This document shows positions 6,383 to 12,853 of a stretch of 13,740 bases of DNA, in pieces. Origin of the DNA: JBKPDV01 sp046728075. GTDB taxonomy: Bacteria; Acidobacteriota; Thermoanaerobaculia; UBA5066; Gp7-AA6. Every line of letters starts with the position of its first letter. The stretch's first letter is position 1. The DNA is taken from the NCBI GenBank assembly GCA_046728075.1, contig JBKPDV010000085.1:1-13740 (forward strand), written 5' to 3'. The notes under the pieces were generated by a model. That model had not been told where the DNA came from, made no database searches, and saw only the letters and a program-made list of their open reading frames with translations. Position numbers and translations under genes: made by a program.

Positions 6383-8761
6383 ATGAGCACCCCCCCGGCC
6401 GCCAACTACCCGGGCAACCCGTCCCTCCCGCGTGAGGTCCGCGAGAAGATCCTCTCCACCTTCCGCCACACGCTCAACCTCTACCATCAGGGGAAGAGCG
6501 ACGACTGCGTGATCGGCTGCGATTTCATTCTGAAAATGGACCCGCGGTTCGGACCCGCGCGCAAGCTGATGGAGAAGGCCAAGAATTCCGCGGCCGACGT
6601 GGATGTGACCGAGCTCGAAGCGCTCGTGACCGCCACACCGACGCGGCAGGAGCGCGTCCAGGCGGCCGATCCGGAGCGCTTGCTGGTGCGAGCGGTCGAG
6701 AGCTACAACGCCCGCGACTTCGACGCCGCCATTGCAACGTCCGAGCAGGTCCTCGCGGTTCTGCCGGGCAATCGTGATGCCCTGGAGATTCTCGACAAAG
6801 CCGCCGGCAAGAAGGCGGCGCAGCCCCTCTTCGATGCTTCGCGCCAGCGCGCCCTGGCGGCCCTGGAGAACAAGCGCCCCGAGGAGGCTCGGCAAGAGCT
6901 GGACCGGATGCGAGGGCTCGATGCGGATCATCCCGCCGTCACCCTGCTCGAACGTCGGCTCGGCGGCGGCTCCGCCGCGCCGCCCAGGCCCAGCACCCGC
7001 GTCACCCCTCCCCCGCCGGCCAATGATGAGATCCACTTCGACCTGACTTCGCCCGAACCGGCTCACTTCGGTGGTCTCGGCGGCGGAATGAGCGAGCCGG
7101 ATATCCAGTTCGACAGCGGCAGGACCGTTTCGTTGAACATCGAGGCCGGCCAGCAGCCCGTGGCGCCTCCCAAGCCCGCGTCGCCGAAGCCCGAGGAACT
7201 TGGGCTCGAATCTCTCTCGCTGGATTCGCTGTCGCTCGACCCGAGTCCGCCAGCCCGAGCGGTCGTGGATATGGATTCGACAAATCCGGGCTCGGCGTCT
7301 CGGCAGATGCCTCCCTCGGCTCCGCCGGGCTCACCGGCGGATCTGTGGAGCGCGACTCCCGGCTTCGATTTGGAGGAGCCTGCCGGCGTCGCCCCGCCTC
7401 CCACTTTCGTCCCGCCGCCGCAGCCCAGTTTCCGGCCATCGCCGACCGCCTCTCCAGAAGAGGACGAGGCTCAAACCAACGAGCGCGAGATCGCCGCTCT
7501 CATGCGCCAGGGGGACGAGTTCGCCCGGCGAGGCGACCGCCAGCAGGCCATCGAGGTGTGGTCCCGCATCTTCTTGATCGACATCAACAACTCCGAAGCC
7601 GTCAGCCGGATCGAGGCAACGCGTCAGGAAATGGCCGAAGGCAATCGCGTCGTTTCCGACGGCCTCAAGGCGGGACGGGAAAAGTTCGAGGCGGGAGACC
7701 TACCGGCCGCCCGCGAGCTGTTCCTGCAGGTGCTGGCCGTCGACGAGAATGACGCGACTGCTCGGTTCTATATCGACAAGATCGAAGCAGAGATGGCCCG
7801 TGGAACGGGCTCTTCCGCGAAAACAGCGATGCCGGCCGGGAGCCTCGATTTCGAGGAGGCCGCCCGCCCCGCGGGGCCGGTCGCCGCCGCGCCCGCACCG
7901 CCGCCGGCGAAGAAACCCTCCCGAGGTCTGCCTGTTCCGCCACGGGTGCTCGCGATGATCGCTGCAGCGGTCGTGATCATCGGTGTAGGAGTTTCTCTGG
8001 TCCTGAAGAGCCCTCGGCGCGCCGCCTCCTCCGCACAGTCCGGTCCCGCCTCGACGGCTGCGGGCGCTGGTGCTGCGTCGCTGGCGCACGCGCGGGAGCT
8101 TTCCGACGCGGGTCAGGTCGCCGAAGCCCGACGAGAGCTGTTGCGCATCCCGCGCAGCAGCCCGGACTTCGAGGAGGCTCGTCGCTTGCTCTCCGAGCTC
8201 GGCGCCGCCCCTCAGCCGGGAGGCCCGTCGTCCGTGGCCGTGGTGCAGACTCCCGCGGTCGGAGGCCCGCCGCCGGCGTCACCGGGCCCGAACGACCCGG
8301 CCCGCCTGCGCGCGACGGCCGAGCAGGCGCTCGCCGAAAAGCGCTATATCGATGCCCTCAAGAATTTCAATCTCGCGGCGCCCTCCTTCCGCAATGACCC
8401 GACGTTCGCCCAGTCGATGGGCGTGGCGTCCGACAAGGTTCAGACCCTGGCGCCGGCCGTCAAGCTCTACAACGAGGCGGAGTACGAGACCGCCATCCCA
8501 TTCCTGTGGCGGATCTATCAGGAGGACCGCCAGAATCAGGACGCCCGCTCCTATCTCCTGCACTCCTACTACAACCAGGGTGTGGCGCAGCTTCAGAACG
8601 GGCTCTTTCCCAAGGCGATCCAGTCTTTCGACGAGGCGCTCGCCATCGACCCCAAGGACAGCGAAATCATCCGTCATCGCAAGTTCGCCGAGCACTACCT
8701 GAAGGGGGATCTCGATCTGATGGGTCGGATCTACGTGCGGCATCTGACACCGCGCCGTTGA
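6383..8761 (+). CDS. Single-pass membrane TPR protein, function unknown
   Basis: A 792-residue protein with helical TPR-like repeats on both sides of one membrane helix. Residues 16-195 form a helical TPR-like region. Residues 196-360 are a long Pro/Gly/Ser-rich linker with dispersed hydrophobic-acidic motifs (IHFDLTSPE at 217, IQFDSGRT at 241, ESLSLDSLSLD at 276-286, GFDLEEP at 327). Residues 366-470 carry more TPR-like pairs. A second Pro/Ala linker leads to the only membrane segment (about 522-541, VLAMIAAAVVIIGVGVSLVL, followed by Lys/Arg-Arg). The C-terminal part (565-792) is again TPR-rich, with a good unit at 732-757. With no signal peptide, the N-terminal two thirds should be cytoplasmic and the C-terminal third periplasmic. 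I chose the ATG at 6383 because the longer in-frame GTG start at 6248 would translate the GGGAGGC array. It overlaps the RDD gene by 4 nt. I recognise no specific family; a scaffold or assembly role is a guess. Confidence 0.85.
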   Translation: MSTPPAANYPGNPSLPREVREKILSTFRHTLNLYHQGKSDDCVIGCDFILKMDPRFGPARKLMEKAKNSAADVDVTELEALVTATPTRQERVQAADPERLLVRAVESYNARDFDAAIATSEQVLAVLPGNRDALEILDKAAGKKAAQPLFDASRQRALAALENKRPEEARQELDRMRGLDADHPAVTLLERRLGGGSAAPPRPSTRVTPPPPANDEIHFDLTSPEPAHFGGLGGGMSEPDIQFDSGRTVSLNIEAGQQPVAPPKPASPKPEELGLESLSLDSLSLDPSPPARAVVDMDSTNPGSASRQMPPSAPPGSPADLWSATPGFDLEEPAGVAPPPTFVPPPQPSFRPSPTASPEEDEAQTNEREIAALMRQGDEFARRGDRQQAIEVWSRIFLIDINNSEAVSRIEATRQEMAEGNRVVSDGLKAGREKFEAGDLPAARELFLQVLAVDENDATARFYIDKIEAEMARGTGSSAKTAMPAGSLDFEEAARPAGPVAAAPAPPPAKKPSRGLPVPPRVLAMIAAAVVIIGVGVSLVLKSPRRAASSAQSGPASTAAGAGAASLAHARELSDAGQVAEARRELLRIPRSSPDFEEARRLLSELGAAPQPGGPSSVAVVQTPAVGGPPPASPGPNDPARLRATAEQALAEKRYIDALKNFNLAAPSFRNDPTFAQSMGVASDKVQTLAPAVKLYNEAEYETAIPFLWRIYQEDRQNQDARSYLLHSYYNQGVAQLQNGLFPKAIQSFDEALAIDPKDSEIIRHRKFAEHYLKGDLDLMGRIYVRHLTPRR

Positions 8762-9321
8762 GCAGGTTGAAGCTCTCGCCGGCCGTCTCGAATCTTTCGG
8801 AGTTTTCGCTCGTCGATCTGCCATTGCGCTCCGACACCGACGAGGAGTCCCTTTCGCCTCCCGTCCCGCCGAAAGCATCGGCGCCCGAAGGCGAATCGGC
8901 CGGCCGTGCCGCGGGCCTCGGGGCCCGGGCCGGAGCGTTCGGCGCGGACGCCGCGACGATTCTCCTGCTCGTTTCCGCGACACTGCTCGGGGCCCGCGTG
9001 CTCACGGGAGAGTTGCCGTCGACCGCCGGCCTGCCCTGGGCGGGGGCGTTCCTCCTCCTGCTCTCGTTCTTCACGACAGTTCTTCCTCTGATGCTGTTTG
9101 GAAGGACGGTGGGGATGGCCCTGGCGGGCCTGACCGTCGCTCCCCGAGCTTCGAGCCGTCGCCTGGAAGCGGCGGAGGCGGCTCGTCGCTGGGTCGGAAC
9201 GATCGTGACCGCGGCCGCATTGGGTCTGCCCCTTCTCTGGACGATGCGGGACGGCGAGGCGCCCACTCCGGCGGATGGGTTGTCGGGAAGATCTTTGGTC
9301 CCGGACGAGTTAGAGAATTAG
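8758..9321 (+). CDS. RDD family membrane protein
   Basis: A 187-residue protein with a hydrophilic N-terminal tail of about 50 residues, three likely membrane helices (about 61-83, 93-115, 147-163) and a short polar C-terminus. The signature is RAGAFGADAATILL (Arg57, Asp64) in the first helix and FGRTVGMALAGLTVAPR (114-130) after the second, matching the RDD pattern of Arg...Asp and GrTlGk.l.Gl.V. The biochemical role of most RDD proteins is unknown; some have been linked to ion transport. The best start is TTG at 8758, which overlaps the TPR stop codon (TTGA) and implies coupled translation; a TTG at 8767 is an alternative. The frame is open farther upstream but only as the antiparallel reading of the TPR gene. 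The stop is one of two TAGs spaced 8 bp apart (9311, 9319). Confidence 0.75.
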   Translation: MSRLKLSPAVSNLSEFSLVDLPLRSDTDEESLSPPVPPKASAPEGESAGRAAGLGARAGAFGADAATILLLVSATLLGARVLTGELPSTAGLPWAGAFLLLLSFFTTVLPLMLFGRTVGMALAGLTVAPRASSRRLEAAEAARRWVGTIVTAAALGLPLLWTMRDGEAPTPADGLSGRSLVPDELEN

Positions 9322-9388
9322 GAGTTGGGAGGATTTCGATCAGCTTCTCGATTTCTCGGCCTCTTTGCCCGCAAAACCTCGACTCACC

Positions 9389-9453
9389 CGTTTCATCGTT
9401 TCATCGTTTCATCGTTTCAACCTTCACCGATGAACCGATGAATCCATGAATCG
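9389..9453. repeat. Octamer inverted tandem repeat covering the NadE start codon
   Basis: The left arm is CGTTTCAT three times plus CGTTTCAA (9389-9420). The right arm is built from the reverse-complement-type words CGATGAAC, CGATGAAT, CCATGAAT (9428-9451). Positions 9389-9413 can pair with 9429-9453 at about 21 of 25 positions around a 15-nt loop. The right arm supplies ATG at 9430, 9438 and 9446, one in each frame; the last is the NadE start. No Shine-Dalgarno is visible. Folding of this leader would bury the start codon. Confidence 0.88.
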
Positions 9454-11098
9454 GTCCCTCAAAGTCGCCGTCGCCCAGATCGACACCACCGTCGGGGACT
9501 TCGCCGGCAACTCGGAAAAGATCCTGGCCGGAGGCCGGCGAGCGGAAAAGGACGGGGCGGACCTCGTCCTCTTCCCGGAGCTCGCGGTCTGCGGTTACCC
9601 TCCCAAGGACCTTCTCGAACGGCGGTCGTTCCTCGAAGAGTGCGCGCGCGCCACGCGTCGCCTCGCGCGCGCATCCGGAGAGGCCGTCTGGCTCTTCGGC
9701 TCGCTCGCGAAGAACCGGGCGCGCGCCGGACGGTCGGTCTTCAATGCGGCCGTCGCCGCCCGCCGCGGGCGCGTCACGGGCATCTACCACAAGCGGCTGC
9801 TTCCCACCTACGACGTCTTCGACGAGGGGCGCTACTTCCAGCCGGGCGTCAAGCCGCCGTTCGTGCTCGCCGTGCGGGGACGGCGCGTGGGCGTGACGAT
9901 CTGCGAAGACATCTGGAACGACAAGACATTCTGGAAGCGGCCTCTCTACGAGGCCGATCCCGTGAAGGATCTGCGGCCGCTGCGCCTGGATCTCCACGCG
10001 AACATTTCCGCCTCGCCCTGGACTCTCGGCAAAGAAAAGCTACGGGAACGGATGATGCGAAAGATCGCGCTCGGTTCCGGAATACCCCTCGTGTCCTGCA
10101 ACCTCGTCGGCGGAAACGACGGGCTCGTTTTCGACGGCCGGTCGGTCGCGTTCGACGACCAGGGAAAACTGGTCGGGCGCGGGCACTCGTTCGAGGAGGA
10201 CTACTGGACGATCGACGTTCCGGGAGACCCGGCGCCGATCGCCGAGCTCGGCTCGGACACCGAGCAGATCCGCCGCGCCCTCGTGCTGGCGCTCAAGGAT
10301 TACGCGGAGAAGACCGGCTTCACGAGCGCGGTGTTGGGCGTCTCGGGCGGCATCGACTCGGCGGTGACGGCCGCCCTCGCCGTGGAGGCGCTCGGCCCGG
10401 ATCGCGTTCTCGGCGTCGCCATGCCGGGCCCGTACTCGTCGCAGGGAAGTCTGCGCGACGCTCGGGATCTGGCGGAGCGGCTCGGGATCCGGCTGCTCGA
10501 GATTCCGATCGGTCCGGTCTTCGAGGCGTACCTCTCGACTCTGTCCCGCGCCTTCGAGGGGAAGGACTGCAAGGCGGCGCAGGAGAATCTCCAGGCCCGG
10601 ATTCGGGGAGCGATTCTGATGGCGCTGTCCAACCAGTTCGGGCACCTCGTTCTCTCGACCGGCAACAAGTCGGAGCTCGCCGTCGGTTACTGCACGCTCT
10701 ACGGCGACATGGCCGGCGGCTACGCGCTTCTCTCCGACATCCCCAAGACTCTCGTCTACGCGCTCGCCAACGAGATCAACCGGGACCGCGTGCGGATCCC
10801 GGCCGCCTCGATCTCGAAGGAGCCGTCGGCGGAGCTCGCGCTCAACCAGAAGGACAGCGATTCGCTTCCTCCGTATCCGATCCTCGACCCTCTGATCGAA
10901 GCCCTCGTCGACCAGTCGCTCCCGGCCTCGGTCGCGGCGCGAAAGACCGGCGCCTCTCCGGCCCTCGCCCGCGAGATCGCCGGCCGGGTCGATCGCAACG
11001 AGTACAAGCGTCGCCAGATCCCTCCCGGCCCGAAGGTCACCGCGCGCGCCTTCGGCGAAGGAAGACGGTATCCGATTGCGCAGAAATTCCGAGTCTGA
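9446..11098 (+). CDS. nadE: Glutamine-dependent NAD+ synthetase
   Basis: This enzyme converts nicotinic acid adenine dinucleotide to NAD+ with ATP, using ammonia channelled from its own glutaminase domain. The 550-residue length fits the two-domain type. The N-terminal nitrilase-fold glutaminase (about 1-265) has the full triad: Glu45 in LFPELAVCGYPP, Lys116 in YHKRLLPTYDVFDE and Cys153 in ICEDIWND. The C-terminal synthetase (about 270-550) has the ATP pyrophosphatase loop SGGIDS at 300-305, and downstream GNKSELAVGYCTLYGDMAGG and SAELALNQKDSDSLPPYPILD motifs that bind and position the substrate. The start is the ATG at 9446, which begins the conserved first strand (LKVAVAQIDTTVGDFAGN). This ATG lies in the last unit of the octamer array, with no ribosome-binding site. 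Two three-codon reading frames overlap into it. The gene stands alone between repeat-rich spacers. Confidence 0.96.
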   Translation: MNRSLKVAVAQIDTTVGDFAGNSEKILAGGRRAEKDGADLVLFPELAVCGYPPKDLLERRSFLEECARATRRLARASGEAVWLFGSLAKNRARAGRSVFNAAVAARRGRVTGIYHKRLLPTYDVFDEGRYFQPGVKPPFVLAVRGRRVGVTICEDIWNDKTFWKRPLYEADPVKDLRPLRLDLHANISASPWTLGKEKLRERMMRKIALGSGIPLVSCNLVGGNDGLVFDGRSVAFDDQGKLVGRGHSFEEDYWTIDVPGDPAPIAELGSDTEQIRRALVLALKDYAEKTGFTSAVLGVSGGIDSAVTAALAVEALGPDRVLGVAMPGPYSSQGSLRDARDLAERLGIRLLEIPIGPVFEAYLSTLSRAFEGKDCKAAQENLQARIRGAILMALSNQFGHLVLSTGNKSELAVGYCTLYGDMAGGYALLSDIPKTLVYALANEINRDRVRIPAASISKEPSAELALNQKDSDSLPPYPILDPLIEALVDQSLPASVAARKTGASPALAREIAGRVDRNEYKRRQIPPGPKVTARAFGEGRRYPIAQKFRV

Positions 11099-11110
11099 GA
11101 GGTACGCGGC

Positions 11111-11242
11111 GGGAACGCCGAGAACGCAAGGGGAACGCCGGGAAGTGAAGTGTGAACGGATGAAGTATTCAACTTCGATCGTTCGCACTTCGAATTTCAC
11201 TTCATACTTCCCGCTGCGTTCCCGCTGCGTTCCCGCTGCGTT
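11111..11242. repeat. Large compound inverted repeat with triplicated 11-mer
   Basis: The right end holds three exact copies of CCCGCTGCGTT (11210-11242). The left end holds looser copies of its complement (GGGAACGCC at 11111 and 11131, AGAACGCAAG at 11121). Inside, GGGAAGT (11140-11146) can pair with ACTTCCC (11206-11212). An inner 20-bp stem joins 11147-11166 with 11172-11191 around a 5-nt loop, with 16 Watson-Crick pairs, three G-U and one mismatch. It fills most of the NadE-methyltransferase spacer. No T-run follows, so it is only a possible terminator or RNA element. Confidence 0.85.
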
Positions 11243-11243
11243 C

Positions 11244-11249
11244 TGATAG
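11244..11249 (+). promoter_or_regulatory. Weak -10-like box before methyltransferase start
   Basis: TGATAG ends 10 nt before the GTG at 11260, similar in placement to the AT-rich hexamers before the DUF4390 and FtcD genes. It follows directly on the triplicated 11-mer. It matches the -10 consensus only partly and has no clear -35 partner. There is no Shine-Dalgarno before the GTG, so a leaderless transcript is possible. Confidence 0.25.
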
Positions 11250-11259
11250 CTTCCCCGCC

Positions 11260-11943
11260 GTGCACCCCGTCGAAAAGTACACCTGGAAGGAAATCCCCGG
11301 GTCCTCCCACGACTTGCTGCGCCGGCATATTCGTGCCCTTCCCGCGGGCCTGCGCCTCCTCGACCTCGGCGCTGCGGGGGGACACCTGGGCCGCGAGGTG
11401 CGGGACCGATGTGCCTTTCTCGCCGGCGTGGAACCGGACCCGCGCGTCCCGGCCGAGGCGCGGCAGGGATACGACGAGTGGCGGGCGGCGGACGCGCTTT
11501 CCGCGGGTGACTGGTCGCAGCCGTTCGACGTCGTGGTCGCCGCAGACGTGCTCGAGCATCTGGCCTCCCCCGAAGCGCTTCTGGAAAAAGTGCGGTCCTG
11601 GCTCAAGCCGGAGGGCCTTCTTCTTGTCTCGCTGCCCAACATCGCCAACGTCTCCGTCCGGGCCGCGCTCCTGCTGGGCCACTTTCGCTACACGGAGCGC
11701 GGCATCCTCGACCGCACGCACCTCTCCTTCTATACGCGTGCCAGCGCTCGCCACCTGCTGCAGGACTCGGGCTTCCACGTGCGCGCCGTCGAAGCGACGG
11801 CGATGCCTTACGAGCTGGCGCTGCCCACTCTCACCCGCAGCGCGGCGGTCCGAGTCCCGGTTCGCGGGATCGCGCGCCTGACGGCTCACGCGTGGCCGAC
11901 GATGTTCGGCTACCAGTTCGTGTTCGAGGCGCAGAAGAAATGA
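11260..11943 (+). CDS. Class I SAM-dependent methyltransferase
   Basis: A 227-residue Rossmann-fold methyltransferase. The SAM-binding motif I is LLDLGAAGGHLGREV (33-47). The acidic end of strand 2 is VEPD (57-60), and the motif around ADVLEHLASPEALLEKV (95-111) is the post-II segment of the UbiG/Methyltransf_11/23 type. A PNIANVSVR stretch (126-134), an RTHLSFYTRASARHLLQDSGF segment (152-172) and a short C-terminal subdomain complete the fold. This arrangement is typical of methyltransferases found with glycosyltransferases in polysaccharide and cell-surface loci, but the acceptor cannot be told. The GTG start at 11260 is chosen because MHPVEKYTW directly precedes the helix leading to motif I, and upstream sequence is repeat DNA. 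The stop overlaps the glycosyltransferase start (ATGA), so the two products probably act in one pathway. Confidence 0.88.
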   Translation: MHPVEKYTWKEIPGSSHDLLRRHIRALPAGLRLLDLGAAGGHLGREVRDRCAFLAGVEPDPRVPAEARQGYDEWRAADALSAGDWSQPFDVVVAADVLEHLASPEALLEKVRSWLKPEGLLLVSLPNIANVSVRAALLLGHFRYTERGILDRTHLSFYTRASARHLLQDSGFHVRAVEATAMPYELALPTLTRSAAVRVPVRGIARLTAHAWPTMFGYQFVFEAQKK

Positions 11944-12770
11944 AACGGGATTTCCGAATCCGGAGCAAGGAACCCGGAGCGGCGAAGATGAACGGGTCGG
12001 ATTCTCCATTCGAGATTCGAAAGCCGCAGTCCGAAGTCGCCTCGCTCGTCATTCCCGCCTACAACGAGCGCCGGCGGATCGAAGCCTGCATCCGGGGAGT
12101 CGCCGAGTGGGTGCGCGGCCGGCCGGGGGGGTGGGACTGGGAAGTCCTCCTGGTCGATGACGGGTCGCAGGACGGGACGCTCGCCGCCGCGCGCCGCACC
12201 GCCGAGGAGAACCAACTTGCGCTCCGGGTGCATCGCAGCGAGGTCAATCGCGGGAAGGGACACGCGTTGCGGACGGGGGTGCTGGCCTCGAAAGGAGATC
12301 CTGTTCTGCTCTCCGACACGGACCTCTCGACTCCCCTTTCGGAGTGGATCAAGCTCGCCGAACGGTTACCGACCCACCCGATCGCGATCGGATCGCGCGG
12401 AATGCGCGACGACCTCGTGCAAAGGCCTCAGCCGTTCTACCGCCAGGTGCTCGGAAAGACAGGCAACCGCCTCGTCAGACTGCTCGCCGTTCCCGGAATC
12501 CTCGACACGCAGTGCGGTTTCAAGCTTCTCCGCGGCGACATCGCGCGGGAGCTCTTCCGCGAGGCCAAGATCGACGGCTTCGCCTACGACATCGAGATCC
12601 TGTTTCTTGCGCGGCGGCACGGAATCGACATAGCCGAGGTGCCCGTGCTCTGGTTCAACTCCCCGGAATCGAAAGTCTCGGTGTTTCGTCATGCCCTCCC
12701 GACGCTCTGGGATCTGCTGCGGCTGAGGTGGATCCACAGGAAGGACGGGGAGGGAGTCGGTAGTCGGTAG
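11940..12770 (+). CDS. Family 2 glycosyltransferase, dolichyl/polyprenyl-phosphate sugar synthase-like
   Basis: A 276-residue GT-A fold enzyme resembling ALG5-type polyprenyl-phosphate glucosyltransferases, which load a sugar from a nucleotide donor onto a lipid phosphate at the cytoplasmic membrane face. The motifs are SLVIPAYNERRRI (35-47), the nucleotide site VLLVDDGSQDGT (69-80), NRGKGHALRTG (103-113), the metal-binding DTDLSTP (126-132), the LDTQCGFKLLRGD block (188-200) and FAYDIEILFLARR (214-226) followed by VPVLWFN. It has no C-terminal membrane helices, so it would be peripheral. The ATG at 11940 overlaps the methyltransferase stop. An alternative ATG at 11988 has GGAG 8 nt upstream and would remove 16 poorly conserved residues. 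The last residues (GVGSR) are encoded by TAGTCGG-type repeat DNA and the TAG stop lies within it, so the C-terminus may have been trimmed or extended by the array. Confidence 0.88.
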   Translation: MKRDFRIRSKEPGAAKMNGSDSPFEIRKPQSEVASLVIPAYNERRRIEACIRGVAEWVRGRPGGWDWEVLLVDDGSQDGTLAAARRTAEENQLALRVHRSEVNRGKGHALRTGVLASKGDPVLLSDTDLSTPLSEWIKLAERLPTHPIAIGSRGMRDDLVQRPQPFYRQVLGKTGNRLVRLLAVPGILDTQCGFKLLRGDIARELFREAKIDGFAYDIEILFLARRHGIDIAEVPVLWFNSPESKVSVFRHALPTLWDLLRLRWIHRKDGEGVGSR

Positions 12771-12791
12771 TCGACAGTCGACAGTCGACAG
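12754..12791 (+). repeat. Heptamer array (TAGTCGG/CAGTCGA) holding the GT2 stop
   Basis: Five 7-bp units run GAGTCGG, TAGTCGG, TAGTCGA, CAGTCGA, CAGTCGA, then CAG. The word matches that at 5238-5272, about 7.5 kb away. TAG occurs at 12761 and at 12768, and the second is the stop codon of the glycosyltransferase. The last units contain GTCGAC, which is self-complementary, three times. Confidence 0.92.
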
Positions 12792-12811
12792 CACGGGAAG
12801 GATCTCGTCAG

Positions 12812-12853
12812 CTTCCGCTTTCCGTCTTACGTCTCACGGCTCACGTCTCACGC
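12812..12853 (-). repeat. Heptamer array (CTCACGT type) holding the minus-strand gene stop
   Basis: Six 7-bp units run CTTCCGC, TTTCCGT, CTTACGT, CTCACGG, CTCACGT, CTCACGC. Read on the minus strand the last three supply TGA in all three frames (TCA at 12834, 12841, 12848). The TGA at 12834-12836 is the stop of the membrane protein gene. With the 12754-12791 array it fills the space between convergent genes, but here the two arms use different words and do not pair well. Confidence 0.9.

Noticed and set aside
6226..6405. 60-residue N-terminal extension of FtcD
   Set aside because: It would read through the GGGAGGC array and overlap the TPR gene start. The family N-terminus begins at the ATG at 6225, and His82 numbering fits that start.
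11111..11242. Insertion sequence or MITE with terminal inverted repeats
   Set aside because: No transposase and no flanking target duplication are visible. The arms are built of tandem words rather than one unique terminal sequence.
11160..11246. 28-codon ORF starting ATGAAGTATTC
   Set aside because: It lies wholly in the compound inverted repeat and translates the triplicated 11-mer. It has no ribosome-binding site.
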